Shown: piece after piece, positions 22,730 to 32,637 of the stretch
Layout of the letters: every line of letters starts with the position of its first letter
Position numbering within the stretch: the stretch's first letter is position 1
Source of the DNA: Fistularia commersonii
Lineage: Eukaryota; Chordata; Actinopteri; Syngnathiformes; Fistulariidae
Length of the DNA: 64,000 bases
Direction of reading: 5' to 3'
Assembly: GCA_037954325.1 (NCBI GenBank)
Contig: JBBMNZ010000076.1
Location: 195,001-259,000, forward strand
Notes under the pieces: generated by a model
Database searches by the model: none
The model's input: only the letters and a program-made list of their open reading frames with translations
Told to the model about the DNA's origin: nothing
Position numbers and translations under genes: made by a program

Positions 22730-22962
22730 GTAAGAATCCTGTAAACAGACAAAGGTCAAAACACATTGATGTAAAATATCATTTCATTCGTGAAGCACTC
22801 AGTGAGGGTTAAATAAATCTTATCTATTGTCCATCAGAGGACATGTTGGCAGACATCTCGACAAAACTCATGACAAAGGTAAAAATAGAACAATTCAAAA
22901 AGTGGTTATTTGGAAATTCAAATGTCCAAAGATTTTTTTTGGATGTTGAGATCAAGAGGGGG
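22665..22962 (+). pseudogene. pol: copia family 2 RNase H C-terminus and polypurine tract
   Basis: Reads YGDNQGAIALSKNP, then RSKHIDVKYHFIREAL, an in-frame TAA (22,810-22,812), then INLIYCPSEDMLADISTKLM, FKKWLFGN and DVEIKRGC before the LTR. These are the conserved copia RNase H motifs (DNQGAI; KHIDVKYHFIRE; ADI.TK). The polypurine tract is GATCAAGAGGGGG. The sequence between RT motif C and this point was lost or replaced when the RTE piece arrived. Confidence 0.85.
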
Positions 22963-23319
22963 TGTTGAGATAGGTGATCTCATTAGTTTTATTTGAGTTT
23001 ACATTCTAGTATACATATGTTGTATTTGTATCTACTCTCAGGAAATGCATGGCACTTTATGACAAGGTTTGGGACTTGTTTTAGTTTTTTGCGACTGTTC
23101 AGCTAACTTGACGTTAACTTCTACGTCAGTGTTTTTTTTTTTGGTATAGCGGTGCTGGCGGGAATTTTTCCCTCACTCTGTACTGTACATGTCCCATGGC
23201 TAACCGATGTTGATTCCCGGAGCTGTGAAGAAGAAAATAAAAGACGATTCAAACAAGGCAAACTTGTGAATTCCTTCCGAAACATGGAAAACGAAGAAGC
23301 TGCGAACTTAAACGCAACA
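22963..23319 (+). mobile_element. copia family 2 3' LTR (357 bp)
   Basis: Begins TGTTGAGATAGGTGATC after the polypurine tract and ends CGCAACA. TGTTG/CAACA is a perfect 5-bp terminal inverted repeat of the copia type. AATAAA lies at about 23,235. Satellite sequence (GTTTGGTTGTGGATGCG) begins at the next base, so the right edge is precise. A short open frame inside (23,152-23,346) crosses into satellite and is not a gene. Confidence 0.85.
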
Positions 23320-23829
23320 GTTTGGTTGTGGATGCGTTTCGGCTAATGCTATTAGCACAGCTATGATGAGTTAAGGTGTGTTTGTGTGTGTGTGTGTGTG
23401 TGTCTGTGTGTGTGTGTGTGCGTGTGTGTGAGTGTGAATTTGTTTAGGTGGGGGGGGGTCGCGGACAGGGAGTACCGGGGCCTCGAACGATGAGCTGAGG
23501 AGCGGAGGAGGGCAGAAGCCCGGCCCGTGATTCGCTTATGTCCAGCGGTTCGGGAATTCCAGGGCCCAAAGCGGAGGAGCGATGGAGCTGAGAAGCGGAG
23601 GAGCGGAGGTAATGTTTCTCCTCTCAGAGGCGGGGAAGTTTGGGGGCAGAAGAACCCCTTAGACTGGCTAATGTGAGCATACTCCGGACAAAGATCCCCC
23701 GGACGTATGATTGGAGCTCTCGGACCATTGGGCACACACATGTGAATGAGTGGATGAGCTAATGTTTGTTTGGTTGTGGATGCGTTTCGGCTAATGCTAT
23801 TAGCACAGCTATGATGAGTTAAGGTGTGT

Positions 23830-23866
<37 letters not shown>

Positions 23867-24207
23867 TGTGTGTGTGTGAGTGTGTTTGTGTGTGTATGTG
23901 TGAGAGTTTGTTTAGGTGGGGGGGGGGAGTACCAGGGCCCATAGAGGAGGAGCGGTGGAGCTGAAAAGCGGAGGAGCGGAGGAGCGGAGGTAATTTTTCT
24001 CCTCTCAGAGGCGGGGAAGCTGTGGGGGCAGAAGAACCCCTTAGACCGGCCAATGTGAGCCTTCTCCGGACATAGATCACCCGGACGTATGACTGGAGCT
24101 CCCATACCTCTAGGCACACACATATGTGAATGAGTGGATGAGCTAATGTTTGTTTGGTAGTGGATACGTTTTGGCCAATGCTATTAGCACAGCTATGATG
24201 AGTTCAG

Positions 24208-24238
<31 letters not shown>

Positions 24239-24255
24239 TGCGTGTTTGTGTGCGT

Positions 24256-24294
<39 letters not shown>

Positions 24295-24448
24295 TGTGCG
24301 TGTGTTTATCTGTGTGTGAGAGTTTGTTTTGGTGGTGGTGGGGGTGGTGGTGGGGGGGGGGGGTCCCGCGGACAGGGAGTACCAGGGCCTGGAGCGGATG
24401 AGGTGAGGAGCGGAGGAGGGCAGAAGCCCGGACCGTGATTCGCTTATG
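23320..24448 (+). repeat. satellite block inside macro unit 1
   Basis: Three monomers with GT tracts at about 23,376, 23,823 and 24,209 and G-runs at 23,450, 23,919 and 24,350. The left end is the family-2 LTR insertion point. The right end (CGCTTATGTCC) is joined to L1 3' UTR. Confidence 0.88.
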
Positions 24449-24848
24449 TCCCAAAAATAAACAACAACAAACAATATATGTTTGTTTTGTATATGTTTAT
24501 ATATAAACAACAAAAAATATACAGTTTGATATCTGAGATTCCTTGTGAGTCGCCAACTTAATTACATGTTGTACTCCCCTTGCAATCATTTTTTCGTTTT
24601 AATTTTTTATTAGTCTATCTATTGATTTAATTATTTCATTTTAATTTCTTTTTTTGTCTAGCATTGTAAATTTCTCACAAACCGTTAACACTATTAACTT
24701 CTGATTACATACAGAATGAATGTCCTTATGTCCTTTGGTTCCTCATGCCTGGTTGTTTCATTGACATTCAGTTCTACCTTGCCATGTTTATTTGTACATT
24801 TGTATAGTTGTGTGTACTATTTATGTTCAATTAAAAAAAAAAAAAAAA
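24449..24848 (+). mobile_element. L1 3' UTR with A16 tail
   Basis: From CCCAAAAATAAACAAC through TATACAGTTTGATATCTGAG to TTCAATT plus A16 (24,833-24,848). No ORF2 residue remains. GAATGAGAGGCTGAG and type B satellite follow the tail. Confidence 0.8.
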
Positions 24849-25299
24849 GAATGAGAGGCTGAGAAAATCTCCATGTCTCTCTCTCCCCCCCCTTAATGCC
24901 CCCCCCCTTCCTCACGGCGGCCGACGCAACGCGTTTCTTGCCGTTGTTGTGGAAGTAGGGAAAAGGATTCCCCGCGTCGGTGCGAGCGATGCGTTTCAAG
25001 GCGTATTGCATGTGTGTATGGAGGGGGGGGGTCTACAGGACACCGCAGACCGGCAATGGTGCACCTTCTCCGGACATCGATCACCGAAACGTCGGCGTGG
25101 AGCCCCCGGAGCAGCCGGCGTGTACATGTGAATGAATGGAGGAGCTAATGTGTGTGTGGGGTGGTGGTGGTGGTGGTGGTGGTGGTGTGTGTGGGGGGGG
25201 CGTTTCGGCTAATGCTATCAGCACAACTATGATTATTCCCAGAACGTTGAGAACGAGCTCCCGGAACTCCAGGCATGCGTATATAAAAGAGTGGAATTA

Positions 25300-25388
<89 letters not shown>
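24849..25388 (+). repeat. type B satellite units and (GT)n, macro unit 1
   Basis: Two C-runs, GTGCGAGCGATGCG, B-type core, (GGT)9, CGTTTCGGCTAATGC, a short core version with GCGTATATAAAAGAG, then ~90 bp of uninterrupted (GT)n ending at the L1 fragment. Confidence 0.8.
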
Positions 25389-25389
<1 letters not shown>

Positions 25390-26464
25390 CAGAAATAATG
25401 TCGGGGACAGAAATTGTTATTAGCCTGCTGGCAGATGACACAACCTTAGTTTTGAAAAATGAACATCAAGTCCCAATAAGCGTTGAAAAAATTAAAACAT
25501 TCTCCAAGGCTTCAGGATTGTCATTAAACTTAAAGAAATGCAAACTTCTTGAGCTGCATGACTCACCACTAAAGGAAATCAGCAGTGTTCCTATCAAATC
25601 AGAAATAAAATACTTGAGCATTTTCCTATCTAAGGACCAAAAGTTAAATCAGTCCAGGAACATTGAATCTAAACTGAATCAAAGTAAAGCAAAATTGAAT
25701 ATATGGCTCCAAAGAGATTTATCAATATTAGGCCGGATATATTTGAGTAAAATGGAATGTTTATCCAGATGTATATACCCAGTGTATTCCAATGCTGCTC
25801 CAAATCAACTCATCAAATCTATTAACCAAATAAATTTCAACTTTATCTGGAGGAACAGACCACACCATCTAAAAAAATCACATATGGTGAAAGAAACAAG
25901 TGAAGGAGGGCTGAAAGTGATAGAGTTGGACTGCCTGAATGGGACATTGAAGGTGAACTGGTTGAAATCCTGGATCAAACATCATCATTCTTTCTGGTAT
26001 TGTACTCCAAACTACTTATTCAACATAGTCGGTGGCCTAAGTCTTCTACTTATCTCTGACTTGGATATCAACAAGATTCCTGTCCAATTTTCAGAGTTCC
26101 ATAAACAAATACTATTATAATGGAAAATGATATTTGTACACAATTTCTCACCACACAGTACAATAATTTGGAACAATAGATATGTACTGCGTGGCAACAA
26201 ACCTCTGTTTTACAAGGAATACTTTGAGAAAGGTATATGGTCAAGAATTGACTTGATGGATGACAATGGCAGTCCTCTAGACTTTGAACAGTTCTGTACT
26301 ACACACAGATTTAAGCCTCCCATATTAGAGTTGATAAAGTTACGAAACGCACTGCCTCGACAATTTGTATTCCTGACCAAAAATATAATGGCGCACCGAA
26401 CCGTACAACCACAGTTACCCCGACTATCACTCCAGGGAATCTCAATTCTGGACAGAAAGTGCAG
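25389..26464 (+). pseudogene. L1 ORF2 fragment interrupted by copia LTR
   Basis: Homologous to 12,903-13,978, starting at the same base after (GT)n and ending at AAGTGCAG where the copia-1 LTR was inserted. A TAA at 26,118-26,120 replaces the Tyr codon of LLYWKM. The same stop is in units 2 and 3, so it predates their duplication. Contains LADD motif C but no upstream RT motifs. A private change here is GAATACTTTGAG (Tyr) where the other copies have GAATGCTTTGAG (Cys). Confidence 0.87.
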
Positions 26465-26465
26465 T

Positions 26466-26687
26466 TGTTATCTGAGAAATATGCTCTCAGTTATTTCCCT
26501 TTTATTTTGAATGGCCAGTCCCAGCTTCCGGTCTGTCCGTAGTGTTTTTATTTGCTTGAAAATAAACTCAACTTCTTCCAGTTCTGTAAAACAAGAGGCG
26601 TGTCACACATATTATTCCTCCGTAAAAGACCCAGTCGGTATTGAGGGGTAGCACGCAGATCTACTGCACAGATAACCTCTGATAACA
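26466..26687 (+). mobile_element. copia family 1 5' LTR (222 bp)
   Basis: TGTTATCTGAGAAATATG … CTCTGATAACA. TGTTA/TAACA is a perfect 5-bp inverted terminal pair. AATAAA lies at about 26,560. Its first ~68 bp match the truncated LTR starts found after each copia RT, which links them as one family. The right edge is fixed by the primer-binding site that follows. Confidence 0.88.
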
Positions 26688-26702
26688 GGTTATGGGCCCA
26701 GG
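26688..26702 (+). promoter_or_regulatory. copia primer-binding site for initiator tRNA-Met fragment
   Basis: GGTTATGGGCCCAGG directly follows the LTR. Its first 14 bases are complementary to CUGGGCCCAUAACC, the anticodon stem-loop of eukaryotic initiator tRNA-Met. They do not match a tRNA 3' end. Priming from an internal initiator-tRNA half-molecule is known for Drosophila copia; its use here is inference from the match. Confidence 0.85.
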
Positions 26703-26800
26703 AAACCCCCAAAGACGGCTGAAGACAGTTTGGAGCCGCTGAGAAGAGCGACGATACTGCAAACTCATCACTGGCCATGGAAAACAAGCAAGCCAGATGA
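26703..26800 (+). pseudogene. gag: copia family 1 leader and gag start, cut by LINE
   Basis: A 74-bp leader, then ATG at 26,777 (MENKQAR) stopped by TGA at 26,798 where Rex1-like sequence begins. Gag resumes only after the nested insertions, at about 29,580. The start choice is inference: it is the first ATG after the primer-binding site. Confidence 0.5.
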
Positions 26801-27571
26801 TGGAAGGAGACTTGCAGGAGGCAAACAAACTAAACCTGTTTTTTAACAGATTTGATGAAGGTGCCTCCGCCCACCCTCCCCCCAGCTCCTCTCAGGACTT
26901 TCCTTCCCCCGTGCCCTCACCCCTCACTTTAAGGAGCTTTCCCCCTCCCCCACGCACCTCTTCTGCTTCCCTGGACGATGTCTCGTTTACACCTCAGCCG
27001 TCCTGCCCCCCACTGGGACTCTCTCCACCCCCTCCTGTTGCCTTCACCGCTGAGGAGGTGGGAAGAGGGTTCAGCCGCCTTCGTCCCAGGAAAGCTGCTG
27101 GCCCTGACGGCCTCAGCCCCAGAGTGCTGAAAGGATGTGCCTCTCAGCTGTGTGGGATCTTCTCACATCTCTTCAACCTGAGCCTGACCCAGATGGTTGT
27201 CCCCGACCGGTGGAAAACCTCATGCCTGGTTCCAGCGCCCGAGGTGAAGCATCCCAGCAGACACAGCGACTACAGACCGGTGGCCCTGACATCACACGTC
27301 ATGAAGTCGCTGGAGAGGCTCGTCCTGAGGCACCTTGGCACAGTCGTCGGACCTTCGCTGGACCCCCTGCGGTTCGCATACCACCCACGGATAGGAGTGG
27401 AAGACGCCATCATCTTCCTGCTGCACAGAATCTACACACACCTGGAGGAGGCAGGAAGCACTGTGAGAGTCATGTTCTTTGACTTCTCCAGTGCTTTTAA
27501 CACCATTCGACCTGCCCTGCTGAACAGGAAGCTTCTGGACATGCAGGTAGATGCTCCACTCGCGGCTATTA
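26801..27571 (+). pseudogene. Rex1/CR1-like LINE reverse transcriptase, N-terminal part
   Basis: The frame (26,797-27,579) reads LNLFFNRFDEG, a Pro/Ser-rich linker (residues 25-80), FTAEEVGR, KAAGPDGLSPRVLKG (~99-113), VVPDRWKTSCLVPAPE, DYRPVALTSHVMKSLERL, FAYHPRIGVEDAI and motif A FFDFSSAFNTIRPALL (~228-243). It stops at MQVDAPLAA, before motifs B and C. Layout and motifs fit the Rex1/CR1/L2 group of fish LINEs; exact clade unproven. Both ends are cut: left by copia leader, right by retroviral LTR. Base composition is clearly GC-richer than its neighbours. Confidence 0.83.
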
Positions 27572-27609
27572 GAGAGTAATTCTAATTCATGCTGGTCTAA
27601 GGTAAAACC

Positions 27610-28056
27610 TGTAAAGAGGAGACTGAGGTTATCATAAGAAATAACACAGACAAGCGACTATTCTTTTGTGCTCTGCAGAGGGGGAGACTCAGCGCGCTCT
27701 TTGGAGCCAAGATCCAGAGAATCCCCCCGAGTTCCTCCTTGCTCGGCTTGTTATTGTGTGAAAGTGTTTATTTACATAACAACATTCATTGTATAGTATA
27801 GTTCATGCATATGTGAAGTTGTCCAGGATGATATACAGGGGTGGTCAGGTTTCTCTCCAGAAGTGTTTATCCTCGTTTAGATTTACGTTTACGGGGGGGT
27901 AGGTTCTTATCTAAAGATGTTTACGACCATTGGAATATCTTGGAGGGCCCAACTCTTGTTAGAGGACAAAGGTCTTTTGTGCTCTAGCATGTCTGGCTAA
28001 CTTCATGTGAGTAGTCGAAATAACATAGTTATAGAAATAGAGAGTAAACTCTAACA
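27610..28056 (-). mobile_element. endogenous retrovirus LTR, 3' of env
   Basis: On the minus strand it starts TGTTAGAGTTTACTCTC after a purine-rich AGGAGAGAAT and contains AATAAA (plus strand TTTATTTAC near 27,767). It ends at or near CTCTTTACA. The right limit is uncertain because ~40 bp (27,572-27,609) between it and the LINE are unassigned. The 447-bp size and position after env fit a 3' LTR. Confidence 0.65.
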
Positions 28057-28142
28057 ATTCTCTCCTGTTTATGAGACTCCGAACAATGTTAAACTCTTCA
28101 GCATCATCATGCCATGTTGGTACATAGTTTACAGATAACACT

Positions 28143-29577
28143 TCATACAACATCATGGTCGTCGTCCTCCACAGTCAAATTGTTATCATTTTCTTTTTCT
28201 GAATCACTTATAGGCAGTTGCTCATGTATCTGTCCAGTGTAGTGAGTCCTTGGTTGGGTCTGCACTGCTACTATTGCCATCTGGACAAAGGCTGCGGAAG
28301 CCATTTTAGCAATCATGCTTCTCAAACAAGGAATAACGCACATAGTAAATAAACAAAACAAAATAAGAATCACAATCACAGGTGTAAGGCACTTTAAAAG
28401 TATTTGCCACCAAGTTCCGTTGATGATCCATCCAAGAGGGTCAAACTGTAAAAACGACATTAAAGTATCACTGTCCTCTTTACCCTCTAGTTGGTTCTTT
28501 AATGTCGTCAATTTGTCATGAATTACTGTGAAATTGTCTCGCGTGTCTGGGATATATGTGCAACATTGTTGTCCTATTATCGCACATACACCACCTTCCT
28601 TGGCTAAGACAATATCTAAAGCCACACGATTTTGTAAAAGCATTTCTTTCATAGCCATAGTCTCTGGATTGTTTTGTATCAGTCCATTCAATTCTAGAAC
28701 CCTTGACGTTAGGTTCTGTAATGTCGCCCAGACCTCATTCATTCGATGTCCCGAGTAGGCTACACCATAGTTAGGGAACATTGTCATAAATATTCCTCTA
28801 GAGTCACTTATCAAGGCTCTTCGACTACGTTCATGTCCCATAGGCCTAATGAGTTGTACGCTATGAGTCATGTTATGCTCTGGTATAAAAGTCATAGCAC
28901 TTCCTAATCGGGCCAAATAGCATGTGCCACACCAATGTTCAGGCAGATACAGAAATGCTCGTTTGCCACAAATCCATACATGTGTTTTTGGGCATGTATG
29001 GATAACCGTATTTGTGTGGGAATGCAAAAATCCTCCATGGTGGTATACCAGATTTGGTGAGGTTTGTTTCAATGCCCAATAATGGCTTGAGGGCTGTCAG
29101 ATTCATGGCACACACGCCCATTCCCCACTTTCCAACCTCACATATACTATTATTATAGTAGTCATAGGTTTTCCTAACCGGTCTATCCGTTTCCATATCT
29201 AGCACAGTGTCACACTGTAGTTGGCCTAGATAATGCTCTTTCTTACCACACTGTCGTTTCATACAAAATGGTGGTGTCTTTTGTATTGTCATTAGAGTGA
29301 ATCCCTCAATGACAGTTTTATTGGTTACCATAGAATAATTAGCTGGTAATCGCCATTTGGATGGATCGTAAGGCAGAAAAGGAAGGACTGAGGTATTTGT
29401 TATATTCTGAAAAATTCCAAATCTCTGACTCAATCCTTGGGAATATACCCATATTATAGACAAGGTCTCACTTTGGTTAATTGGATGAGGTTGTATAGTC
29501 GGGTTATGAGACATTGATATTGGCATTACCGTACAAACATAACAATCAGTTTGGTCTCCTGCCGTTACATTTACCAA
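28143..29577 (-). pseudogene. env: endogenous retroviral envelope, 5'-truncated and frame-broken
   Basis: Two overlapping minus-strand frames, 28,939-29,577 (surface subunit part) and 28,143-29,072 (end of surface subunit plus transmembrane subunit), so the gene has a frame break between about 28,940 and 29,072. Visible features: CYVC near the start, many N-glycosylation sites, a furin-type RSRR (residues 82-85 of the second frame), a gamma-type immunosuppressive-like region ending in the CX6CC motif CAIIGQQCC (163-171), a membrane span at ~226-250 and a 59-residue tail. Signal peptide and N-terminus are missing: the left part is replaced by copia gag. No retroviral gag or pol accompanies it. 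Related in type to gamma-retrovirus and fish env genes; not a functional envelope as it stands. Confidence 0.88.
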
Positions 29578-29579
29578 TC

Positions 29580-30119
29580 GCCACCAGAGACTGTCTCGGT
29601 GTGGAAGATGAGAAGCAGTATGAACTCAGGGAGACTAAATGCTTGACCTGCATGCGGCTACAGGGGCTCAAAGACACAATTCTGAGTGAAACTCCAGAAT
29701 TTGATGACGATGACGAGGAGGCGAAGGACAAGGAGCAGAATGAAATGGCCCATGCCGAACCGATCCAGTTTTTAGATGACAAAAGTCTAGGCCTGGTCAT
29801 GCGCGAAGCTGCAGATGATGGGAGAAAGGCACTGAAGATGCTACGAGAGTATTACGCAGGTAAAGGGAAGCCTGGCATTATAAACCTGTATACTGACCTG
29901 ACAAAACTGCAGAAAGGAAGCAATGAAAGCGTAACAGACTTTGTGATTAGGGCAGAGACTATAATCACGGTGCTAAGAAATGCAGAGGAAGTCATGAGTG
30001 ATGATCTTCTCATAGCTATGGTGCTAAAGGGACTTCCAGAATCGTTCAAACCATTTGCAGTTCATGTGACTCAAAGTGAAGAAAAGCTCAAATTTGCTGA
30101 CTTCCGTGTTTTTCAGTGA
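29580..30119 (+). pseudogene. gag: copia family 1 gag (UBN2-type), partial
   Basis: Reads EDEKQYELRETKCLTCMRLQ, an acidic DDDDEEAKDKEQ insertion, DDGRKALKMLREYYAGKGKP, NLYTDLTKLQKGSNESVTDF and KGLPESFKPFAVHVT. This is the conserved order of copia-type gag. N-terminal residues are lost to the env junction. The frame ends KFADFRVFQ-stop at 30,119, where a deletion and frame change remove the CCHC knuckle and the protease active site (no D[ST]G is found). Confidence 0.87.
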
Positions 30120-31063
30120 CGTTCAGAGCTGACACACACCATGTTGAGCTGGCAGACGCGACCAAGTGTCAAGGCGTGGCGAAGCAGCGGGGAGAGGCAG
30201 AGGTGATCCTCATAGACAGCAGAGGACGTCACCACACAGCACCACTGAGAAACGCAATGTTCATCCCTTCCTGTCCACAGGACATTTTTTCTGTGATGGC
30301 CGCCACAGCAAACGGAGCAACGGTAATCTTCAATGAAGGAAAAGACATAGTCAAAATGAGTGACGGTACTGTATTTCCTATTCATGTGCAGAACACACTT
30401 TACTACCTATCTACAGCAGATGAAAGTAATGACAAATGCAAAGGGTGTTTTGATTTACAAACATGGCATGAAATTTTCGGCCATTGTAATTAGAGCGATG
30501 TACAAAAGTTGACAAAAGTGATAGATGGTATGGTAATCAAAGGGAAAACTGAAAAACCTGTATCACCATGTGAAGTGTGTATTCAAGGGAAGTTTGTGCA
30601 GATCAGAAACAGAGAGCCTGATGCAAGAGCAACAAAGGTGTTTGATTTAGTGCATACAGATCTGGCAGGGCCAGTAGATCCCATATCTATAGATGGACAC
30701 AGATTTGCATTGTCGTTTACTGATGATTATTCCAACACAATTTTTGTGTACTTTCTCAAACAAAAGAGTGGTACAGTGAGTGCCACAGAGAGATTCTTAG
30801 CAGACACTGCACCTTATGGGAAGATTAAGTGTATGAGATCTGACAATTGTACTGAGTTTATGTCAAAAGAGTACCAAGGACTAATGACTAAACGGGGTGT
30901 TAGACATGAAACGTCAGCGCCATACTCACCACACCAAAACGGGAAAGCAAAGAGAAACTGGAGGACTTTATTCGACATGGCATGGTGCATGTTACTAGGA
31001 AGCAACCTACCCAAAACATTGTGGACCCATGCAGTGCAGACAGCAGCGGTGGTCAGGAACTGA
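30116..31063 (+). pseudogene. pol: copia family 1 pre-integrase and integrase
   Basis: Pre-integrase part TFRADTHHVELADATK to WHEIFGHCN, with in-frame TAG at 30,491-30,493. After it come the second half of the HHCC zinc motif (PCEVCIQGKF) and the catalytic core. VHTDLAGPVD supplies the first Asp and MRSDNCTEF the second. The third position, normally the Glu in HQNGVAERNWR, reads HQNGKAKRNWR, so the catalytic Glu is Lys. It ends AAVVRN-stop (31,063). The integrase is therefore inactive by sequence. Confidence 0.88.
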
Positions 31064-31098
31064 TGCTTTAATAATCGGACAAAGCAGACGGCTTACTT

Positions 31099-31350
31099 TA
31101 TGTTGACGGGAAAGAAACCAAATGTGTCACAAATGCAAAAGTTTGGTGCTGTGTGCTATGCATACAAGCACAACAAAAAGAAACTTGACTCAAGAGGTGA
31201 GAAGGGAGTTTTCATTGGATATGCCAAAAATAGTCCAGCTTATTTTGTATATTATCCAAATAGTGAAAGAGTACTAAAAACACAGACTGCTAAAATTTGT
31301 GACAAACCCATCTCCAGAGCAACAAACCCAGACAGAGATGAGCTCAGATC

Positions 31351-31352
<2 letters not shown>
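31099..31352 (+). pseudogene. pol: copia family 1 integrase C-terminal region
   Basis: Continues after a short frame break: LTGKKPNVSQMQKFGAVCYA, GEKGVFIGYAKNSPAYFVYY, ERVLKTQTAKICDKPISRAT and NPDRDELRSG, then (GAT)n. The same stretch begins the deleted proximal copy at 17,107. Confidence 0.85.

Positions 31353-31424
<72 letters not shown>
31353..31424 (+). repeat. (GAT)24 microsatellite inside copia
   Basis: Uninterrupted GAT repeat, unlike the impure tract at 17,354. It ends in CTTCATCTAGCGGCCATAAA, the tail half of the C block, which shows that the block was joined into the copia hinge at this microsatellite. Confidence 0.9.
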
Positions 31425-31551
31425 CTTCATCTAGCGGCCATAAAATGTAACGAAGCGGAGGGAGAAAGCCATCCGGTGTTCCCCGAGTAGCGGCGACGAA
31501 CGAGTTTAGAGCCGTGGAGAAGGTTTGCTTCCCCCCCACCCTCTCTTTCTA

Positions 31552-31582
<31 letters not shown>

Positions 31583-31665
31583 CTTCTTCTTCTTCTTCTT
31601 CTTCTTCTTCTACAGTTTCTAGTCCATACATCATCGCTGGTCTCACCACTGTCTTGTACACCTTT
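31425..31665. repeat. C-block tail, (CTT)19 and RTE remnant
   Basis: C-block tail (31,425-31,552), CTT tract (31,553-31,611), and only ~50 bp of the inverted RTE 3' end (TACAGTTTCTAGTCCATAC …) before copia resumes at MYTLEMGSPVSDR. About 350 bp of RTE present in full modules is deleted. The remaining codons (VVRPAMMYGLET) are closer to the RTE consensus than in other copies. Confidence 0.78.
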
Positions 31666-32637
31666 GTACACCTTGGAAATGGGCAGCCCCGTATCTGACC
31701 GTGTGACACAGCCAAGCAGTGCAGACAATGTGAGACGATCAACTAGAACCAAAAAGAAGCCCAGTTACTTTAATGGTTATGTGACTAGTGCTATTGACGA
31801 TGACCAAGTGTTCACTAACATTGACTACTGTTATAGACTGGCGTGTGGTGTCCCACAGACATTTAAAGAGGCAAGGAGTTCCCTCAATGCTGACAAGTGG
31901 ATGAAATCTATGGACGACGAGATGGAGTCATTGAGAGAGAACAACACTTTGACCCTAACACAGCTACCCCAAGGCAAGTGTGCAGTGGGGGTGGGGGGGT
32001 GGGTGTATGCGCTAAAAAGAAATGAAGTTGGCACAAACAAATATAAAGCTCATTATTTTGCTAAGGGCTACAGTCAAAAGTATGGCACGGATTTTGAGGA
32101 AACATTTTCTCCAACAGCAAATGTGACAAGTGTGAGGGTGTTCATGCAGAAATCAGTTCAGGAAAATTTGGCAGGTCGTCATTGGAATCTGATGCTCCAT
32201 TCTTACTTGATTGACAACGACTTTATTCAGAATGAAGCAGATCATTGTGTCTATGTCAAAGAAAACCAAAATGACAAGGTCATCATCATAATATGGGTAG
32301 ATGATTTAATCATAGCTGCGAGTGATGAGGAAGTAATGAAAGAGGTGAAAATCATGCTTACAGCTAGATTTAAAATGAAGGACTTGGCCAAAGTGATCAA
32401 AATCAATACCCAGAAAATATGTCAGTCAGAAGAGTGTGTTAAGATGTCACAAAGAAAATATGTGGAAAGGGAGCCCTACACTATTGTCCAACACAAGAGA
32501 TGCCGGCAGATGTTATGACAAAGCCTGCATCGCAGTTTAAGTTGTTGAATTTTTCAAAGTTGTTGTTTGGGTCATGAGTATTTTATTTTGATGTAAATGG
32601 GCAAAGATACCAATAATATGAGAGCAAGTGGGGGCGT
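31664..32637 (+). pseudogene. pol: copia family 1 reverse transcriptase, copy c
   Basis: Single open frame of 284 codons (31,664-32,518) from linker to YVEREPYTIVQHKRCRQML. A 50-codon in-frame deletion joins VQENL to AGRHWN and removes motif A (MDVKTAYLHA), so the RT has lost a catalytic Asp. The G-tract reads GVGGWVYALKR and is in frame, closest to the expected GKWVYALKR. It keeps Glu where copies a, b, d and e have a stop after YVER. Ends in MTKPASQF… frame remnants and polypurine tract. Confidence 0.87.

Noticed and set aside
21454..22752. Minus-strand frames of 119-161 codons opposite the chimeric RT ORF
   Set aside because: Shadow frames of a purine-rich coding strand; no recognisable motifs.
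23152..23346. 64-codon frame in the family-2 LTR read as a gag start
   Set aside because: It runs into satellite, and the LTR end CAACA with immediate satellite continuation explains the sequence better.
26688..26702. tRNA gene at the initiator-tRNA match
   Set aside because: Only a 14-base antisense match exists; no cloverleaf or A/B boxes surround it.
28143..29577. A copia element that acquired its own env gene
   Set aside because: The env is antisense to copia, has its own LTR and purine tract, and is flanked by LINE and truncated copia gag. A nested retroviral fragment explains it better.
28143..29577. Domesticated (host-used) fish envelope gene
   Set aside because: A frame break, missing N-terminus and duplication with the array argue against a conserved functional gene.
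31252..31539. Poly-His and poly-Asp frames in the GAT tract
   Set aside because: A microsatellite reading; the plus-strand frame is only the tail of copia integrase coding sequence.
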